A stretch of 64,000 nucleotides of DNA. It comes from Alligator mississippiensis (Eukaryota > Chordata > Crocodylia > Alligatoridae). The position numbers and the translations under genes were made by a program. Every line of letters starts with the position of its first letter. Within the stretch, counting starts at the first letter, position 1. The stretch spans positions 54,036,882 to 54,100,881 of the forward strand of contig NC_081824.1 of the NCBI RefSeq assembly GCF_030867095.1. The letters are read 5' to 3'. The notes under the pieces are model-generated. The model ran no database searches and was not told the origin of the DNA. It saw only the letters and a list, made by a program, of their open reading frames with translations. This document shows, piece after piece, positions 21,546 to 33,521 of the stretch.

Positions 21546-22270
21546 CACACTGCAGTGAGCTGTCTGTATGCACTGAGGGGTGCCTAACCCACTACACCCT
21601 GCTGATGATGATTACCATGGTGCCCCACACACACCTGAGAACCTGGCATAGGAACCTGAGCTCTGACAGTGTGGTGGGTGAGCCCATATTTCCCCACAAT
21701 GTGCACTGCCACCTGGAGAGGTACCTGGGCTTACACTACACATCCCTGCCCTCTGCAGCCAAGGACATCATCACAGGCATTGACATGTTTCTCCACGTGG
21801 TGAGAGGCCCATGGCTCCCTAGCTGAGAGGGCAATGGCTGCTTAATAAAGTTTTCTGCTGCCTCTCACCTCCCTGCATGCTGACGGGGGTGGGGACTCCA
21901 GAGGCCATGGGGAGCTCAGCCAGGCTGGGAGGGGAGGGGCCTCTTCCCAGTGCAGCTCTTATCAGGTGGGCATGGCAGGTGTCCCCATTAGACCAAGTTT
22001 GTCCCTGCTTTCAGCAATGATGTGCATCCCCCACTGGTGCCCTGGGGTGTAGGGGCACAGTATCTGGCTGGACGGGCTGTAGATGCCTCTGGGGAGGAAC
22101 TGGAGCTCATCAGGGCAGATGATACCATCCTGAGGCAGGCCTCTTGAGTGGGGCTGCACACACAGAGTTGGCAGGGCTGGAAAAACTCAGAGTCCCATGT
22201 CCCTGGGTTAAGTCTGAGGGTAGCCCCCCGCCCCCGGTGGTAGGACTGACTAGGAGCAAATTTACTCCCA
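21546..22270. other. Unclassified GC-rich sequence right of the CR1
   Basis: A plus-strand frame (21521-21826) ends PSAAKDIITGIDMFLHVVRG with a stop at 21824 and is followed 22 bp later by AATAAAG (21846). This looks like a coding 3' end, but I recognise no family. Minus frames (21962-22278) are serine/proline-rich. It may be the other half of the element at 16923-17956. Confidence 0.35.
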
Positions 22271-22274
22271 GACA

Positions 22275-22490
22275 GCATCTACACATGTGCTACTGTGTAG
22301 TAACTACTACACAGTTAATTTGCTATCTGCATTTGCAGGGAGAGAGGGAGAAGCACCTGCATTTTCAGGTAGCAAACTAACCATGCGGTAGACTAATTTA
22401 CTGTGCAGTAAACACCTGCACATGTAGACATGATGCTTTCCTGTGCAATAAATTAGTCTACTGTGCAGTAAAGCACCTTGTGTATACACA
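22275..22490. repeat. Inverted-repeat-rich MITE with CTGTGCAGTAAA motifs
   Basis: The motif ACTGTGCAGTAAA or variants occurs at about 22290, 22398 and 22459. GCATCTACACATGTGCTACT (22275 on) is mirrored by TGCACATGTAGACATGATG (about 22417-22435). This pattern of short palindromic motifs and 'tctacacatgtgc' ends is typical of PIF/Harbinger-like MITEs. The superfamily is tentative. Confidence 0.5.
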
Positions 22491-22775
22491 CCCCATTTAT
22501 AACAAACCTCTGCTTTTCAATCTCAACAGCAAGAACCAATTTGTTTGTTTTTTTTAATTATGATGCAGCAAATTGAGTAATCATATTATAGCAAAACACC
22601 CTCTTTTAATGAACTTTTCTCCCAGTCCCATGGGGGTTAGGTATGATGAGGTTGCATTGTAATCTAAATCTGTTTGCACCCCAAAATATCAGTGGTGTCT
22701 TTTTTTATTTAACAAGTTGGTAAAGATGAATGGTCAAGTCAATAGAAATGAAACACCAAATAGTTAATGCAATAT

Positions 22776-22801
22776 TTAAGGCAAATATTTATTTGCCTTA
22801 A
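22776..22801. repeat. Perfect 12-bp-arm palindrome
   Basis: TTAAGGCAAATA, spacer TT, TATTTGCCTTAA. The sequence CACAAGGCAAATAAATTC immediately follows and repeats part of the arm. Confidence 0.85.
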
Positions 22802-22975
22802 CACAAGGCAAATAAATTCAGGATAGTCAGTTCAATCACCCTTTGAGCAGCCCACAGTTGAGCCCAGTCCACACCCCACCCACCTACATAGGCTAACAAA
22901 CTCCACATCCAAAAGTTCACCTGTGAGACCATGCCAACATCATCCCCAGAACCTGCTGGCAGGCACACTATAGAC

Positions 22976-24111
22976 CAGGGGCAGGCAATTATTTTGGGTG
23001 AAGGGCTGCTTACCCAGTTCGGGCAAGCTGTCGAGGGCCACATGGGTAGCCCCGCCCCTTGGCAGGTGCCCTGCCCCTTGGCAGGTGCCCCACCCCCTGG
23101 TCACCATCTTGGGACTAACGTCTCAATGTCTTGGGGCCAATGTCCCAGGGCCAGCACTGGTGGGGCCCAGAGCAGGGCGCGGGCTGGCAGGGGTCTGTGG
23201 AGCTGGGCTGGGCTGCACCAGCAAGGAGAGAGGGGAGCTGGCCCAGCTCCATAGAGCCTCTGCCGGCCAGGACCCTGTACCCCTGCCACCCTGCTCTGGG
23301 CCCTACTGGTGCTGGCCCCAGGATACAATGGTGCAGGCCCTGTGTTCCCACTGACTCCCCGCCTGCTCACTCCCAGTGCCCCCCTGCTCCACAGTTTAGT
23401 TGGGGGCAGCATGCAGCCCTGAACCCCTGCTCACTGGCAAGGAAGGAACTGGTGCTGAGCACAGGGAAGAGTGGCCCCTCGCCTGCCCCTCATTGGCAAA
23501 CACTGCCTGGCATGGCAAGCAGGGGGGCCACAGAGGCTGGCGCTGCATGCAGCCCCAACAGGTGAGCCTGGAGCTGGCATGGGGCCCAGGCTGGTTGTGG
23601 GGATGGGTTACAAGCTGGTGCTGAGCATGGGGGAAAAGCAGCCCCTCACCCGCCCCATGGCTTGTGCCCCGAACTTCAGCCACTCGCAGCCCACACAGGG
23701 CTGCCTGTACCTGCTTAGGACAGCCCTGCATGGGCTGCAAGTGGCTGCAGCAGGGAGCACCGGCCACACAGCAGGCAAAGGGCCACTTTTCCCTGGGCTC
23801 AGATTTTCCCCAGGCTCCTTCCCTGCCCTCCCCCCCTTACCTGAGTTTCTGGTGTGGGGCAGCTGCATAGTCCCAGGCCAGAAGCCCCTGCTGGGGCTTC
23901 TGGCTGTGGGGGCAGGGTTGGACGGGCCCTGCTGTTGCAGGAGCCCACCAGGGCTTCCCCTGGGTCCTACTGCCCCTGGTGCCTGCCTTTTTTGACAGGA
24001 ACCAAGGGCAGATAAATATTAATTTTCTGAATTTTTTAGGGGCCCTGCAGGCTGGATAGAATGGCCTTGTGGGCCAGATGTGGCCCACAGGCTGTATTTT
24101 GTCCAACTCTG
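22976..24111. mobile_element. Nonautonomous hAT element, copy 2, exact 8-bp duplication
   Basis: The left end is CAGGGGCAGGCAATTATTTT and the right end TTTTGTCCAACTCTG. It is flanked by identical 8-bp copies CTATAGAC (22968-22975 and 24112-24119), the diagnostic target length of hAT. It is a longer relative of 13948-14855. Near the left end CCCCTTGGCAGGTGCCC is duplicated (about 23054-23090). Long frames on both strands (up to 174 codons) are GC-rich shadows without homology. Confidence 0.92.
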
Positions 24112-24119
24112 CTATAGAC

Positions 24120-24835
24120 TTAGAAAGATTCTATTCCAGCAATTAGGGATGTAAGTGAACCTAGGTACCTATGTCTGATTCTTTTCCACCCTGCTTCAAA
24201 GTGTGACAAACAACTGAGGTACCTAAATCCATTTAGATGCCTAAAAGGTGGAATAGAGTCTGACTTCAGGGACTCAAAAGTGAACACAGAGGGACAAATC
24301 TAGAGTAGGCTCAGGGATGTGCACCACATTTACCAGAAGACCCTGGTACCCTAGCACCATATACTTCATGCAACAGCTCCAGCCCCATGTACCACATGGC
24401 ATTCAAGGCTGATCTGACATGTCACATGTGGTCTAGCCTGAAACCTATGGGCAGCACCAGAGGTTATGGTTCCATGGGCCTTGATGCATTTGGTTTATAG
24501 CAAGCCAGTGAGCAGAGGTGGATAGGGAATGTTTAGTCTTATCATGATGTCCAGCACTATTTAAAACAATAATTCCTGAAGCCTGTGCCAATGACAAGAG
24601 CCCCACTCAACTTCACCATGAGAAAAATGTTGAGAAGACCAGGTGGGTGATTCAAATTTCTTTCTTAGCATCAGTAGCATTTTGGCAGCTTTAAATACAT
24701 AGAAGATTTATTTTTGATGAAACTGTCTCATTTTGTTCTTTACTAGAATAAGGCAGATCTTGCATCTTACTATAATCTACTTATTGGCCCTCATTATTAA
24801 AATCATGCTTTCGGGCTGCAATCACTGTAGGCACT
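24120..24835. other. Unique sequence with a weak inverted repeat
   Basis: TGTCTGATTCTTTTCCACCC (24172) is loosely mirrored by AGGTGGAATAGAGTCTGAC (24247), which suggests a small decayed MITE with 'ggtacct' ends. Otherwise nothing was recognised. Confidence 0.3.
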
Positions 24836-25537
24836 GGGTTTATGACCCAGATACCTTGATCTGGGTAGACCCAAAACCCTCAGACCAACCATGACCGCTC
24901 CATTCAATAATAGACAATTTTTATTGATACATAGTGATAGCAGACAAGAATAATGCAAACAATTCTATATCTACCAGCCCCAGGGTTCACAGAGTCATGG
25001 TACATCTGGCCAGTACATGAGGTTCACTCTGAGGTTCTCTTGAATGACAGATGTCAGCACCCTGGAGGTCAGAGGCTGAGGCCCAGGCCCACTCCCCAGT
25101 GGGGTGGATGAGATGGGCTGTTGGTGTGCCCTCTGTCCATGGTGGCCTCAGGATCCCTTTTCAGGGACCCTTTTGCTGCTCTGAAAGCCCTCCTTTTGTA
25201 TCCTTTCTTCCTTTTGATGACTATTCATCTCTGGGCATTGCTGACTTGTCTTCCCATGGTAATCATACTGTCCTCATTCTGTCCTGTCAGCATATTCCTT
25301 TGTTTCACAAACCCATCACATGCACACATCCTAATTTTTACTAGTTTCTCCTAATTTGGTCCATCTACCAAAACCCCAAATCCCCAGGGCTCTGCAGCTT
25401 GGGACTGTGACCTAGCCAACGCAGCAGAGTCCCTTATCTCATGTTATGAAACAGCGTGGTACAGGTCTTCAATTTCCCAGCCTGTGTGTCTGCTTGCCTG
25501 TGTCAGACACAGTGGACCTTGAAGAAACTCTGCTACA
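24836..25537 (-). repeat. Candidate solo LTR
   Basis: The block starts TGTAGGCACTGGG and ends CTCTGCTACA, giving a TGTAG/CTACA pair. On the minus strand a polyadenylation-like AATAAA lies at about 24916-24922, near the presumed 3' end. The flanking 5-mers (ATCAC, AACAG) do not match, so the boundaries are uncertain. Confidence 0.35.
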
Positions 25538-28500
25538 AACAGGCTTTTAAAAATCAATTAACCCTTGCAAATATTCTTAACTATGAGGCTGGCACATATA
25601 AGACTTCAAATATTGAGATTGAGTGATTGTAGTCCCCTCCTAAGGGTCTAAGGCCTAAAGACTATGTTAATCCAGAGGTTGAAAGTGGGAGTGCAGGGGT
25701 TGGAGGACCTCCTATTCAGACCCGTAAGACCTGCTGACTGGTCCATAAGGTCACTAGTGTATAAAGGACTGGTGGTTTCCGCTGCTTTTTCCTCCCCAGA
25801 CTATGACTGTTCCTAGAAACCCCTTTTGCAAATATTCTTAACACTGCTGCATCTATCATTTATGTGTTAAATGCGCATTTTTGTTTATTGTGTATGAAGA
25901 GAAGTAAAAACAGATAAAAACTCCATTTTATGCAGATGTGCATTTGATGGTGATGCACGCACAAACTAAAATGATCTTCATCACATTGTGTTGCTGGGAT
26001 GGTGGTTAAAAGCAGGTGCTATTCAGGTGTTAGACCTGAAGAAACTACAAGAGTTCCTTACTTTCAATGACTTTGGCCAATGCAGCCCAGAGCTGCTCTT
26101 TTTTATGCTCCCCCTCCCTCACATCCCCTGGACCTTCCATTAGAAATTAGTGTGTTGAAGAAAGACATTGACAATGTCTACAGGAGAAGACTACATTTCT
26201 CAAAAAGAAACACAAAGAAACTCAAGAATAAAAGTATATGCCCTAAAAATTAGATTTTTCTGAAAAATGATTTTCTAAGAGAAGAGAAAAGACAAGTGTC
26301 TTTTTAGATAGGTCAGGATAAACATTTTTGATAACAAGTGATACGTACCTTACATACCAAAGATAAAGGAGACTGGATCAATAAACACTAGAGCTTTTGG
26401 ATACTTATCTCCAGATTATTAAAGCATGTTTATTCTAGAAACTGGGCTGCAAATCTCATAACAGATTTTCTTACAACATTGCCCAGACTTTCTGGTTTAG
26501 CTTGCCCAGAAATACCTTGTCTTTTCTCACAATATTACTGAATTTCCGCTTCTAATCTCAGCCAAAACCAGGAGGCACAGATGAATGCAAAAGTACATTT
26601 ATATAACAATTTTAAAAAATCACCAAAAAGTTTACTGACTGCAAGAAAGTTTGAGGCTACAGTAATCTTTAGAGTTGAAGGCAAAGTGCAAGTTATGCTG
26701 TCCAAGCAGTTACACACTGAATTTCATAACGTAATTGTTAGATTGTTCATTGTTTGTATTGCAATGGCAACTAGAAGCCAGGCACGTGCCAAGGACCTAT
26801 TATGCTAAGCACTGCTTAACCACGTACAAAGCTGTGCTATGCCCTAAAGACTATATATTGGTATTAGGGATAGGACTGCACTGCAGAATTCAGACATGGA
26901 ATTCAAAGGTGCCAAAGGAATTTGGATGATTGAATCTACTGCTGATTGTGATAAATAAAGGAATAAATTGTGAAATTCTAGCTTGGAGCTGCATTTGAAT
27001 TCTCATCACCACCCATCATCTGCAGGTTTTTGAAGCTTGGATTTTGGCTTACTTGTGACTGGTATTGATCTTTTAGATACTATTCTGAAGGGTAGGAAGC
27101 TGCCTTATGTTTTCTCTTTTTTAGTAGACCTCATGCAAAAATGTTGCAGCTTATGGTAAATTTTCAATAATAGAGTCTGCTGACTTGCTTTTGGGGTTAA
27201 ATACAATGCATTTTTGCCCAACCCAGCCATTAGGAATGGATTTGGAAGGATTTTTGGTATCAATCAAATTTGATTTTTATACTTAACTAGGAACTTAACT
27301 TTTCCTACAGGGAGAAAGGGCTACATAGGTACATGTGCTACATTTTCAAATGCATTGAAGTGTAAGGTTCAAAGTATATGACTTGGGGAATACATGTTAG
27401 TTCTGAACGCTTTTACATTTAAACTTGTGTTAAATGGGGCACGTCTTAGCATTATTGACTCTCTGGCTGAGCATACAGGAAGGTGTTCACTCACGTGGGG
27501 ATCACTAGTTAGCCTATTAGTTCAAATAATCATTTATTTCTCCACATAAAATACTTCTGTTAATGAGATCATGTCCAATAGTATACGATTTTTTTCCACA
27601 TATTTTAACAATATTTTAGTGGTACGGTTAAGTTAAGCCTACATATTTTATGCACAATTTGTGAAATAAACCAGAGGTCCAGATCTAAAAGAGACCTTGG
27701 GTGTCTAAAATGGGGCTTGGACAAGACTTGGATGCCTAAATTCAAAAATATAACCCTGAAAACTCCACTTAGCAGCCATGAAACCTTAGAGGTGCCTAAG
27801 GCATCTCTAAAAAAGAGGCACCATAAAAATGTTTATAGTGGCACAAAGGCCAGGGAAACAGGTTATCCCCTTGTCATACCACAAATGCCTGAAATTTGTG
27901 GCTGTGACATAGTTGATATAAATTTGTGTTGCTCTTTAGCATCAGATGTCTGGTTTGGAATGCAGAGCAATCAAAGAGCTGCTGCAGTAGCTAGTATAAC
28001 TTCTGGAATGGAATAAATGTTGCATTTCTTCTATGAGAGTTCTGCATAAATATACAGTTGCCTATTCCCAGTATACATCCTTCTTTTCCTTCCAGACTGA
28101 GCTACCCTGTCTACTTTGATGCAGAGGTACTGCTGTGCATGGCTACATAATGGGGAGAGTTCTCAGTGACCCACTGAATCACAAACAAGTTTCACCTTAT
28201 CATATCTATACACACACTCATATGTTGATTTTAACAATGTTCTCCTTCAAGCACATGTTGATAGTTCACATGTTTAAATGAGAACACATCCAGATTTGGT
28301 AAAAAGTATATTCCTGTCTCATAACAGGTACTCGTGGAACTTCCCAGGTGTACAATATGTGTGCTTTCTTGGGTGCTGGGTGGGTGGTTTGGGACAGGAG
28401 GATTAATCAACCACAAGTACCGTGAAAAAAAACTGAACCACATAGGTATCCAAAAAGTATACACCATCAGGGCAATGAAAATTTTTCTTATACCAACACA

Positions 28501-28681
28501 AAACAGATCTCCTTTTCCTGTGGGAAATAAGTTATCTCCATTTCTATTCAGAACTTGAAACCTTTGTGGAAATGACTAATGAGGATGAGTGTTGTTTCTC
28601 TTATGAGGATGCTTTTATATGATAAATTAGACTGGGCCCAAAAACTTGCTTTGTTAACAGAAGTGTCTCTTGTAAATTAAA
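25538..28681. other. Unique sequence, no gene seen
   Basis: Three kilobases of ordinary AT-rich sequence. Frames at 26581-26929 and 27717-28016 show no domain or repeat signature. A patch at 27690-27830 with 'ttagaggtgcctaag'-like words may be an old MITE. Confidence 0.4.
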
Positions 28682-28845
28682 AGGAAGTGATTCTTCCACT
28701 CTATTCAGCACTGGTGAGTTATCACTTGGAATAGTGTGTCCAGTTTTAAGCTCCACACTTCAAGGAAGATGTGGACAGCTTAAAAAGAGTCCAGTGAACA
28801 GTGACAAAGATGATTAGAAGCCTGGGATATATGTCTAATGAGCAT

Positions 28846-29113
28846 TGGTGATGCATAGGGGGTGCATGTGCAGCCCCTGAGATTGGCCGTGCACACCCTG
28901 AGATTGGCCACTGCCAAAACTTTTGGTAGTGTCTATGGGCGGTCGCCGCTTGCCATCCTGCTCCCCGCTCCTCCCCTCCTCCCTCCCCCCCGCTGCTGGC
29001 GCTGCTGGTGCTGCTGGCGCTGCTGGCAGTGTCTGTGGGCGGTTGCCGATCGACACTCGGCACTCACCACCACCCCCTGCCACTGACATTACCACGGCCA
29101 CCTGCAGGCTGAA
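28846..29113. repeat. GC-rich insertion within CR1
   Basis: The insert contains GGTGCATGTGCAGCCCCTGA, a (GCTGCTGGC)n-like tract at 28993-29030 and two copies of GTGTCTRTGGGCGGT-GCCG (28927, 29027). It resembles GC-rich blocks at 13488-13635 and 54785-54960. It interrupts the CR1 reading, so it arrived later. No duplication was identified. Confidence 0.55.
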
Positions 29114-29162
29114 ATAACTAGGAGTATTTAGTCTGGAGAACAGAAGACTGGGGAGGGGAAGG

Positions 29163-29420
29163 TTGATAACACTTTTCAAGTACCTTAAGGACAATTATAA
29201 AGATGATAGAGATAGACTTTCTTCCATGGATGTAGGGGACAAAACTAGGAACTATGTCCTCAAAATGCTGAAGAGAACATTTAAGTTGGAGATTAGAAAG
29301 GTCTTTCTGTCTATGAGGGTGGTCAAGTATTGTAACACATTACCTAAAGAAGTTGTGGAATCTCTATCCCTGGAACTTTTTAAGAGCAGGTTAGACAAAC
29401 ACTTGACTGGAATTGTTTAG
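29163..29420 (+). pseudogene. CR1 ORF2 C-terminal end
   Basis: An 85-codon stretch in one frame includes LFKYLKDNYKDDRDRL, KLEIRKVFLSMRVVKYCNTL and LFKSRLDKHLTGIV. This is the last part of CR1 ORF2, ending at its natural stop. It is divergent from the minus-strand copies (KLEIRKVF against FRLDIRNMFF), which suggests an older subfamily. Confidence 0.75.
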
Positions 29421-29500
29421 TCAGGGATGCTCTGGCCTTGAACAGGGGCTGGAATATAGTGTATACCTCAACTGCGTCTAGTCTCTCAATTAATAATTAT

Positions 29501-30208
29501 GAAAAGCTGCCTACTACAAAACAAGTAATAACAACATGGATAACATCTTCAAAGACAGATTTGAGATCCAAAAGTGTGTTGACCTAACCAGCTCAAAGCA
29601 CACTTGAAACTAATTCGCTGAACAGTAAAGATGGCTTTTAAACTGAATTTGGATCAAATTATTCAAAATAGCTTAATTGATTAAATAAATCAATTAGAAT
29701 AGGAGTGTTTAGTTTCTTGCAATCAGAATACTTTTTTGAATTAAAAACTTAAGAGTCAACTTGTTACTCTTTCCATGTCCTTTGTCAATATTTGTTGTGA
29801 CTGTATAATACTGACATTTATTCAGTAGTCTTAATTATATAGCTTTAAACTTCATAAAGATATTGCATATTCATTGCAACAGAAGTAACAGAATTAATAG
29901 ATTAGTCTTTAGAAAAGATGAATGCCTGAAATAGTAAATCTATTATGTTTATTTTTATGTCAAAACTTTGGGTCTAAACCTATTTCCAGTGAGGTCACTG
30001 ATCTTCAGTCTGAATCAACTGTGATGCTTCTTTAACATTTTGTGATATAATGGTGTTCTAGTTTTTTTCTTTCATTGCTGCACAATAGCATAGCTTCAGC
30101 AGTAGTGGAGAGAGCCCTTAGTTCCACCTGGCCTCCAGCTTGGTGTTTAGGTAGAAGATTTGAACTCCCTTGACCTGAAAGTGAATAGAACCCAGGTCTC
30201 CCAGGATG
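29501..30208. other. Unique AT-rich sequence
   Basis: No gene, repeat terminus or RNA signature was recognised. Confidence 0.45.
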
Positions 30209-31727
30209 CATAGAGACATTTGGGGAGGTTAGGAGGAAGTTAGATCATGTTAAAAATGGCCACCCAATCTTAGTTCCCCCAGGTGCAAACCTTATATTTA
30301 GGGCTCAGACAGAAGTGCAGCTCCCTGCTGTAACTGAAAATGCTTTGCAGGAAGCGTTCTGACTTACAACAAGCCCCAGACCAAACAGATGTTCACTGTT
30401 GGTTCCAGAAGAGAGGGGAATCTAGTCCCCTCTTCCCTGCAAGCCTACACTGTTTTCAGAATTGGAAGGGGGAAAGGAAGCAGAGGGAGCTCATTCTAGG
30501 AGTTCCCCAGCCGGCACTGGAGGGTAGGAGTGTGAATTGGACCCCCCCCCACCACCACGTCAGGTGTGGGGGGCTCCAATACACCCACCTCACCCTCTAG
30601 AAGGGGCTGAGAAAAAACACAAACCAAACTCCCTCTGCTCCCATCCCCCCCTCCCATTCTGAAAACAGCAACATACTGGCAGGCAATGCAGACACAGAAG
30701 ATTCTATGTTTTGAATGTCTTCACCTGAACCCTCATGCAATGAGGGTTCAAATTTTGACTCAATCAGCCACTTTAGAAGCAGTCTGCAGCCATGCACTTA
30801 TGTATGGCTATAGATTGCTTCCTGTAGCCAAAAAGGGTGAAAATTGTCACTTCTGTCTGCACGTTAGATACCTAGGTAAGTCAATCTAAGTGCAAACTGT
30901 ATAGAAGTTTCAGGAAGGTAAAACTGATCTAAAAATGGCTGGCCTGATCTAAGTTAACCTTATCTCTCAGATAGTTTGACATAGATTGGGGTGGCCATTT
31001 TAGACTGATCTAACAGTCCCAAATTTCTGTACAGTTCCCAGTGCAGCTCCAGGTCTGGAAAAGCTCAGCTGCTGGCCCCAGGCCTATGGCTGTGCTTTTC
31101 CTACCCGCTTCTTGGCACCAGGCTATTTTTGACCCCCTGACCCCTGGCCTTACCCCCAGATGAACACCACCCCCCACAGACTGGACAACTTCCCCCTTCC
31201 CAGTCCACCAAATCCCCCATCCCACAACCTACTCTCAGTGCCAGTGTTATCAGTGTTCACCAGTGCTGGTAGTTAAGTAAGTCAGGTTGGGGGAGGGAAA
31301 GGGGATGGAAGGGTAGATTCATCAGAGAAGATCCTGCCAAACCCTCCTGGACCCAACCTGCCCTCCAGATCCCCTCTGGATGCTGCCTACCCTCTCTGGT
31401 CCCTCCTACAGACCTCACCTGCCCAATCCCCTCTGTAGATGATGCCTGTTCCCCCATCTCCCCACAGACCTCATGTGCCCTCCTGATTCCCCAAACTCCC
31501 CTGCAGACCCTGATAGACCCCCTGAACCCCGCCATATCCCTGTAGATCCTGACTACCCCCCTGATTCCCCTATTCCCTCCCATGGATTCTGCTTATCCCC
31601 CTGATCTGTGCCACAGACTCTGCTTGCCCCCTAACTCCCCCAGCTCCTCCCATCTTGACTTACCTTAGACTGGATGGCCATTTTTAACTCAACCTAACCT
31701 TCCCCTAACCTCCCTCAATGTCTATAC
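30209..31727. mobile_element. ~1.5-kb inverted-repeat DNA element
   Basis: The left arm 30209-30274 (GCATAGAGACATTTGGGGAG, then GTTAAAAATGGCCACCCAA) is mirrored by the right arm 31655-31727 (AAAAATGGCCATCCAGTC in reverse complement). A third degenerate copy of the TAAAAATGGC-GGCC segment lies at about 30925-30965. The interior 31000-31650 is C-rich and repetitive ('cccctgattcccc'). No transposase was found. The superfamily is unassigned. Confidence 0.55.
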
Positions 31728-33521
31728 CCAGCCCTACTTTCTGGGTGAGTGGTCTAAGGATTAAACTATTACACAATAACGTGGATAACATCGGTTTCTC
31801 CTCAAATGCCCATTCATTTGCCATGTTTTATGTATATTCAGATCATGTCTATCAAATTAGGTCTTTCAGGAGTCTTAGGCATTGGAATTCTAATCTGTGG
31901 ATTCTAATCCCACACTGTCTTAAATATGAGGCAGGCATAAATATGCACCACCTTGTCGCAGTGAAAGCAGTAATGGGAATGTTCAGTAACAATGCTCAAG
32001 GTCCCTATGGAACTCATTGGTGAAACTCAGGTGCTTAAACAGCTGGGTGAGGGGTTTGTGACTTGCACTGTAGGATGTAGGCATGTATGTTTTGCCTAAG
32101 AGTTTTAGTCCTACCTCCCATGTTTTTGACTAAAGACTTATGATAGGAAAGTATTTTATAATTTAAAATTTAAGAAAGATAGCTTTTTTCCAGAGGGTAG
32201 CTTTCTGAATCTTTAGAAACCAATAACCTGTCTAAATAGATCAAAGGCAACAATGCCTCATATCAACATATGGAAAATTCCAACCAAGTGACATTCCAAT
32301 GTCAGAAATACTATGCCTTTAAAGAGACAGCCGCCTGAGCAAGCTATTGGAAAACAGAACAATGTGGTAACAAGATCTAGTGTTTTTCCTATTCAATGGA
32401 AAAATACTCCTTGATACAGTCAGCTCTGGAATAGATTTCTGAAAAAAAAAATATTGCAAAATACTTGTCTACTTTGTTCTGCATGTTTGGCTTTGATTAC
32501 AGATTGGTAGCTGGTTTCCTGGGCTTAATTTGTCTAGGTTGTTGGTCTGTGCAGGAATGTTTATGTATCTCATAACAGTCCTATCTGAAGATTTTTCAGT
32601 TCTGACTTTCTCATCTTTCCTTTCTACGTGAAATGCAAAGCAAGATTAAATATATAGAAAAAAGTTAGAAATAGAGCAAGAATAGGGTTACAAGTTTCTT
32701 GTCCTTAATGTTTTTACTAGTTGGGTTGTTCCTAACTTACTTTTAAAAATTCTTTCCTCTCTATGAATTCTCTTTGGACTCTGAATTCACTGAAAAGAAC
32801 ATTAGAAGCAGCATCACTAACACAAGATATCTCATAGCAACCCATGCAATCTCATATCTCTGGTAACCTAAGCTGAATTATAATGTGAGGTCTTCAGTGA
32901 ATAGAAAGTATAAAAAGGAATTTAACTAAGGGAGGAAAGAATTTTTAAAATGTCACTGGAATCATAACTCTGTGCTGCCTGGGAATCTTCAAGCATTATA
33001 CAAACTTTTCTGGAAATATAATCACTGAGATACTAGAGGAGTGATATCCAAAAGAAGGAGGATACCATCACATATATACAATTTAAATATTTAAACAATC
33101 AAATATATATTTGATTTATACTTACCTATTTATCTATTTCTATCTCTATCTCTATATGAAGGTGCCAGCTATCCTTATTGGTCAATTTAATCATTAAATT
33201 ATCTGATGTTTGGATGTGGCCCATGGTCAGAAATTTGAAAAATGAACACCTGGCAATTGGAATGTATCTTTTCAGATTACAAATTTGAAAAGTGTTTAAT
33301 GTCACTGTGATGGGGGCATCTCCTGGGGCCTGGTCTCACACCAGCCCACCCACCTGTCTAAGTAGGACAGTCCACCCAGTCTCACCTGCCACAACTTTGC
33401 TGTTCCCAAAACTGGTGTATATATATGGGAGGCTGCCCATTCAATTCAATTTCTATTTCTATTTATTAAGGATTCTGGCTAAATGCCATACTCCTGAAGA
33501 TGACATAACACACATAGAAAC
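31728..33521. other. Unique sequence with minor simple repeats
   Basis: AT-rich without exons. CTATCTCTATCTCTATATG simple sequence lies near 33140. A GC-richer patch at 33295-33450 (CCTGGGGCCTGGTCTCAC) may be an LTR scrap, but no termini can be shown. Confidence 0.4.

Larger units (their letters stand above)
28682..29500 (+). mobile_element. CR1 3' fragment, plus strand, interrupted
   Basis: The 28682-28845 part reads as the ORF2 C-terminal segment (LYSALVSYHLEYCVQF-like, with stops). The reading resumes at about 29114 (LGVFSLENRRLGRGRLITLF-like) to the natural end LDKHLTGIV at 29418. The 3' UTR follows to about 29500. About 270 bp of GC-rich sequence separates the two parts. This is the only plus-strand CR1 seen here. 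Confidence 0.75.

Noticed and set aside
22931..23995. Long GC-rich frames on both strands as genes
   Set aside because: Same reason: they are inside the second hAT copy and have no homology.
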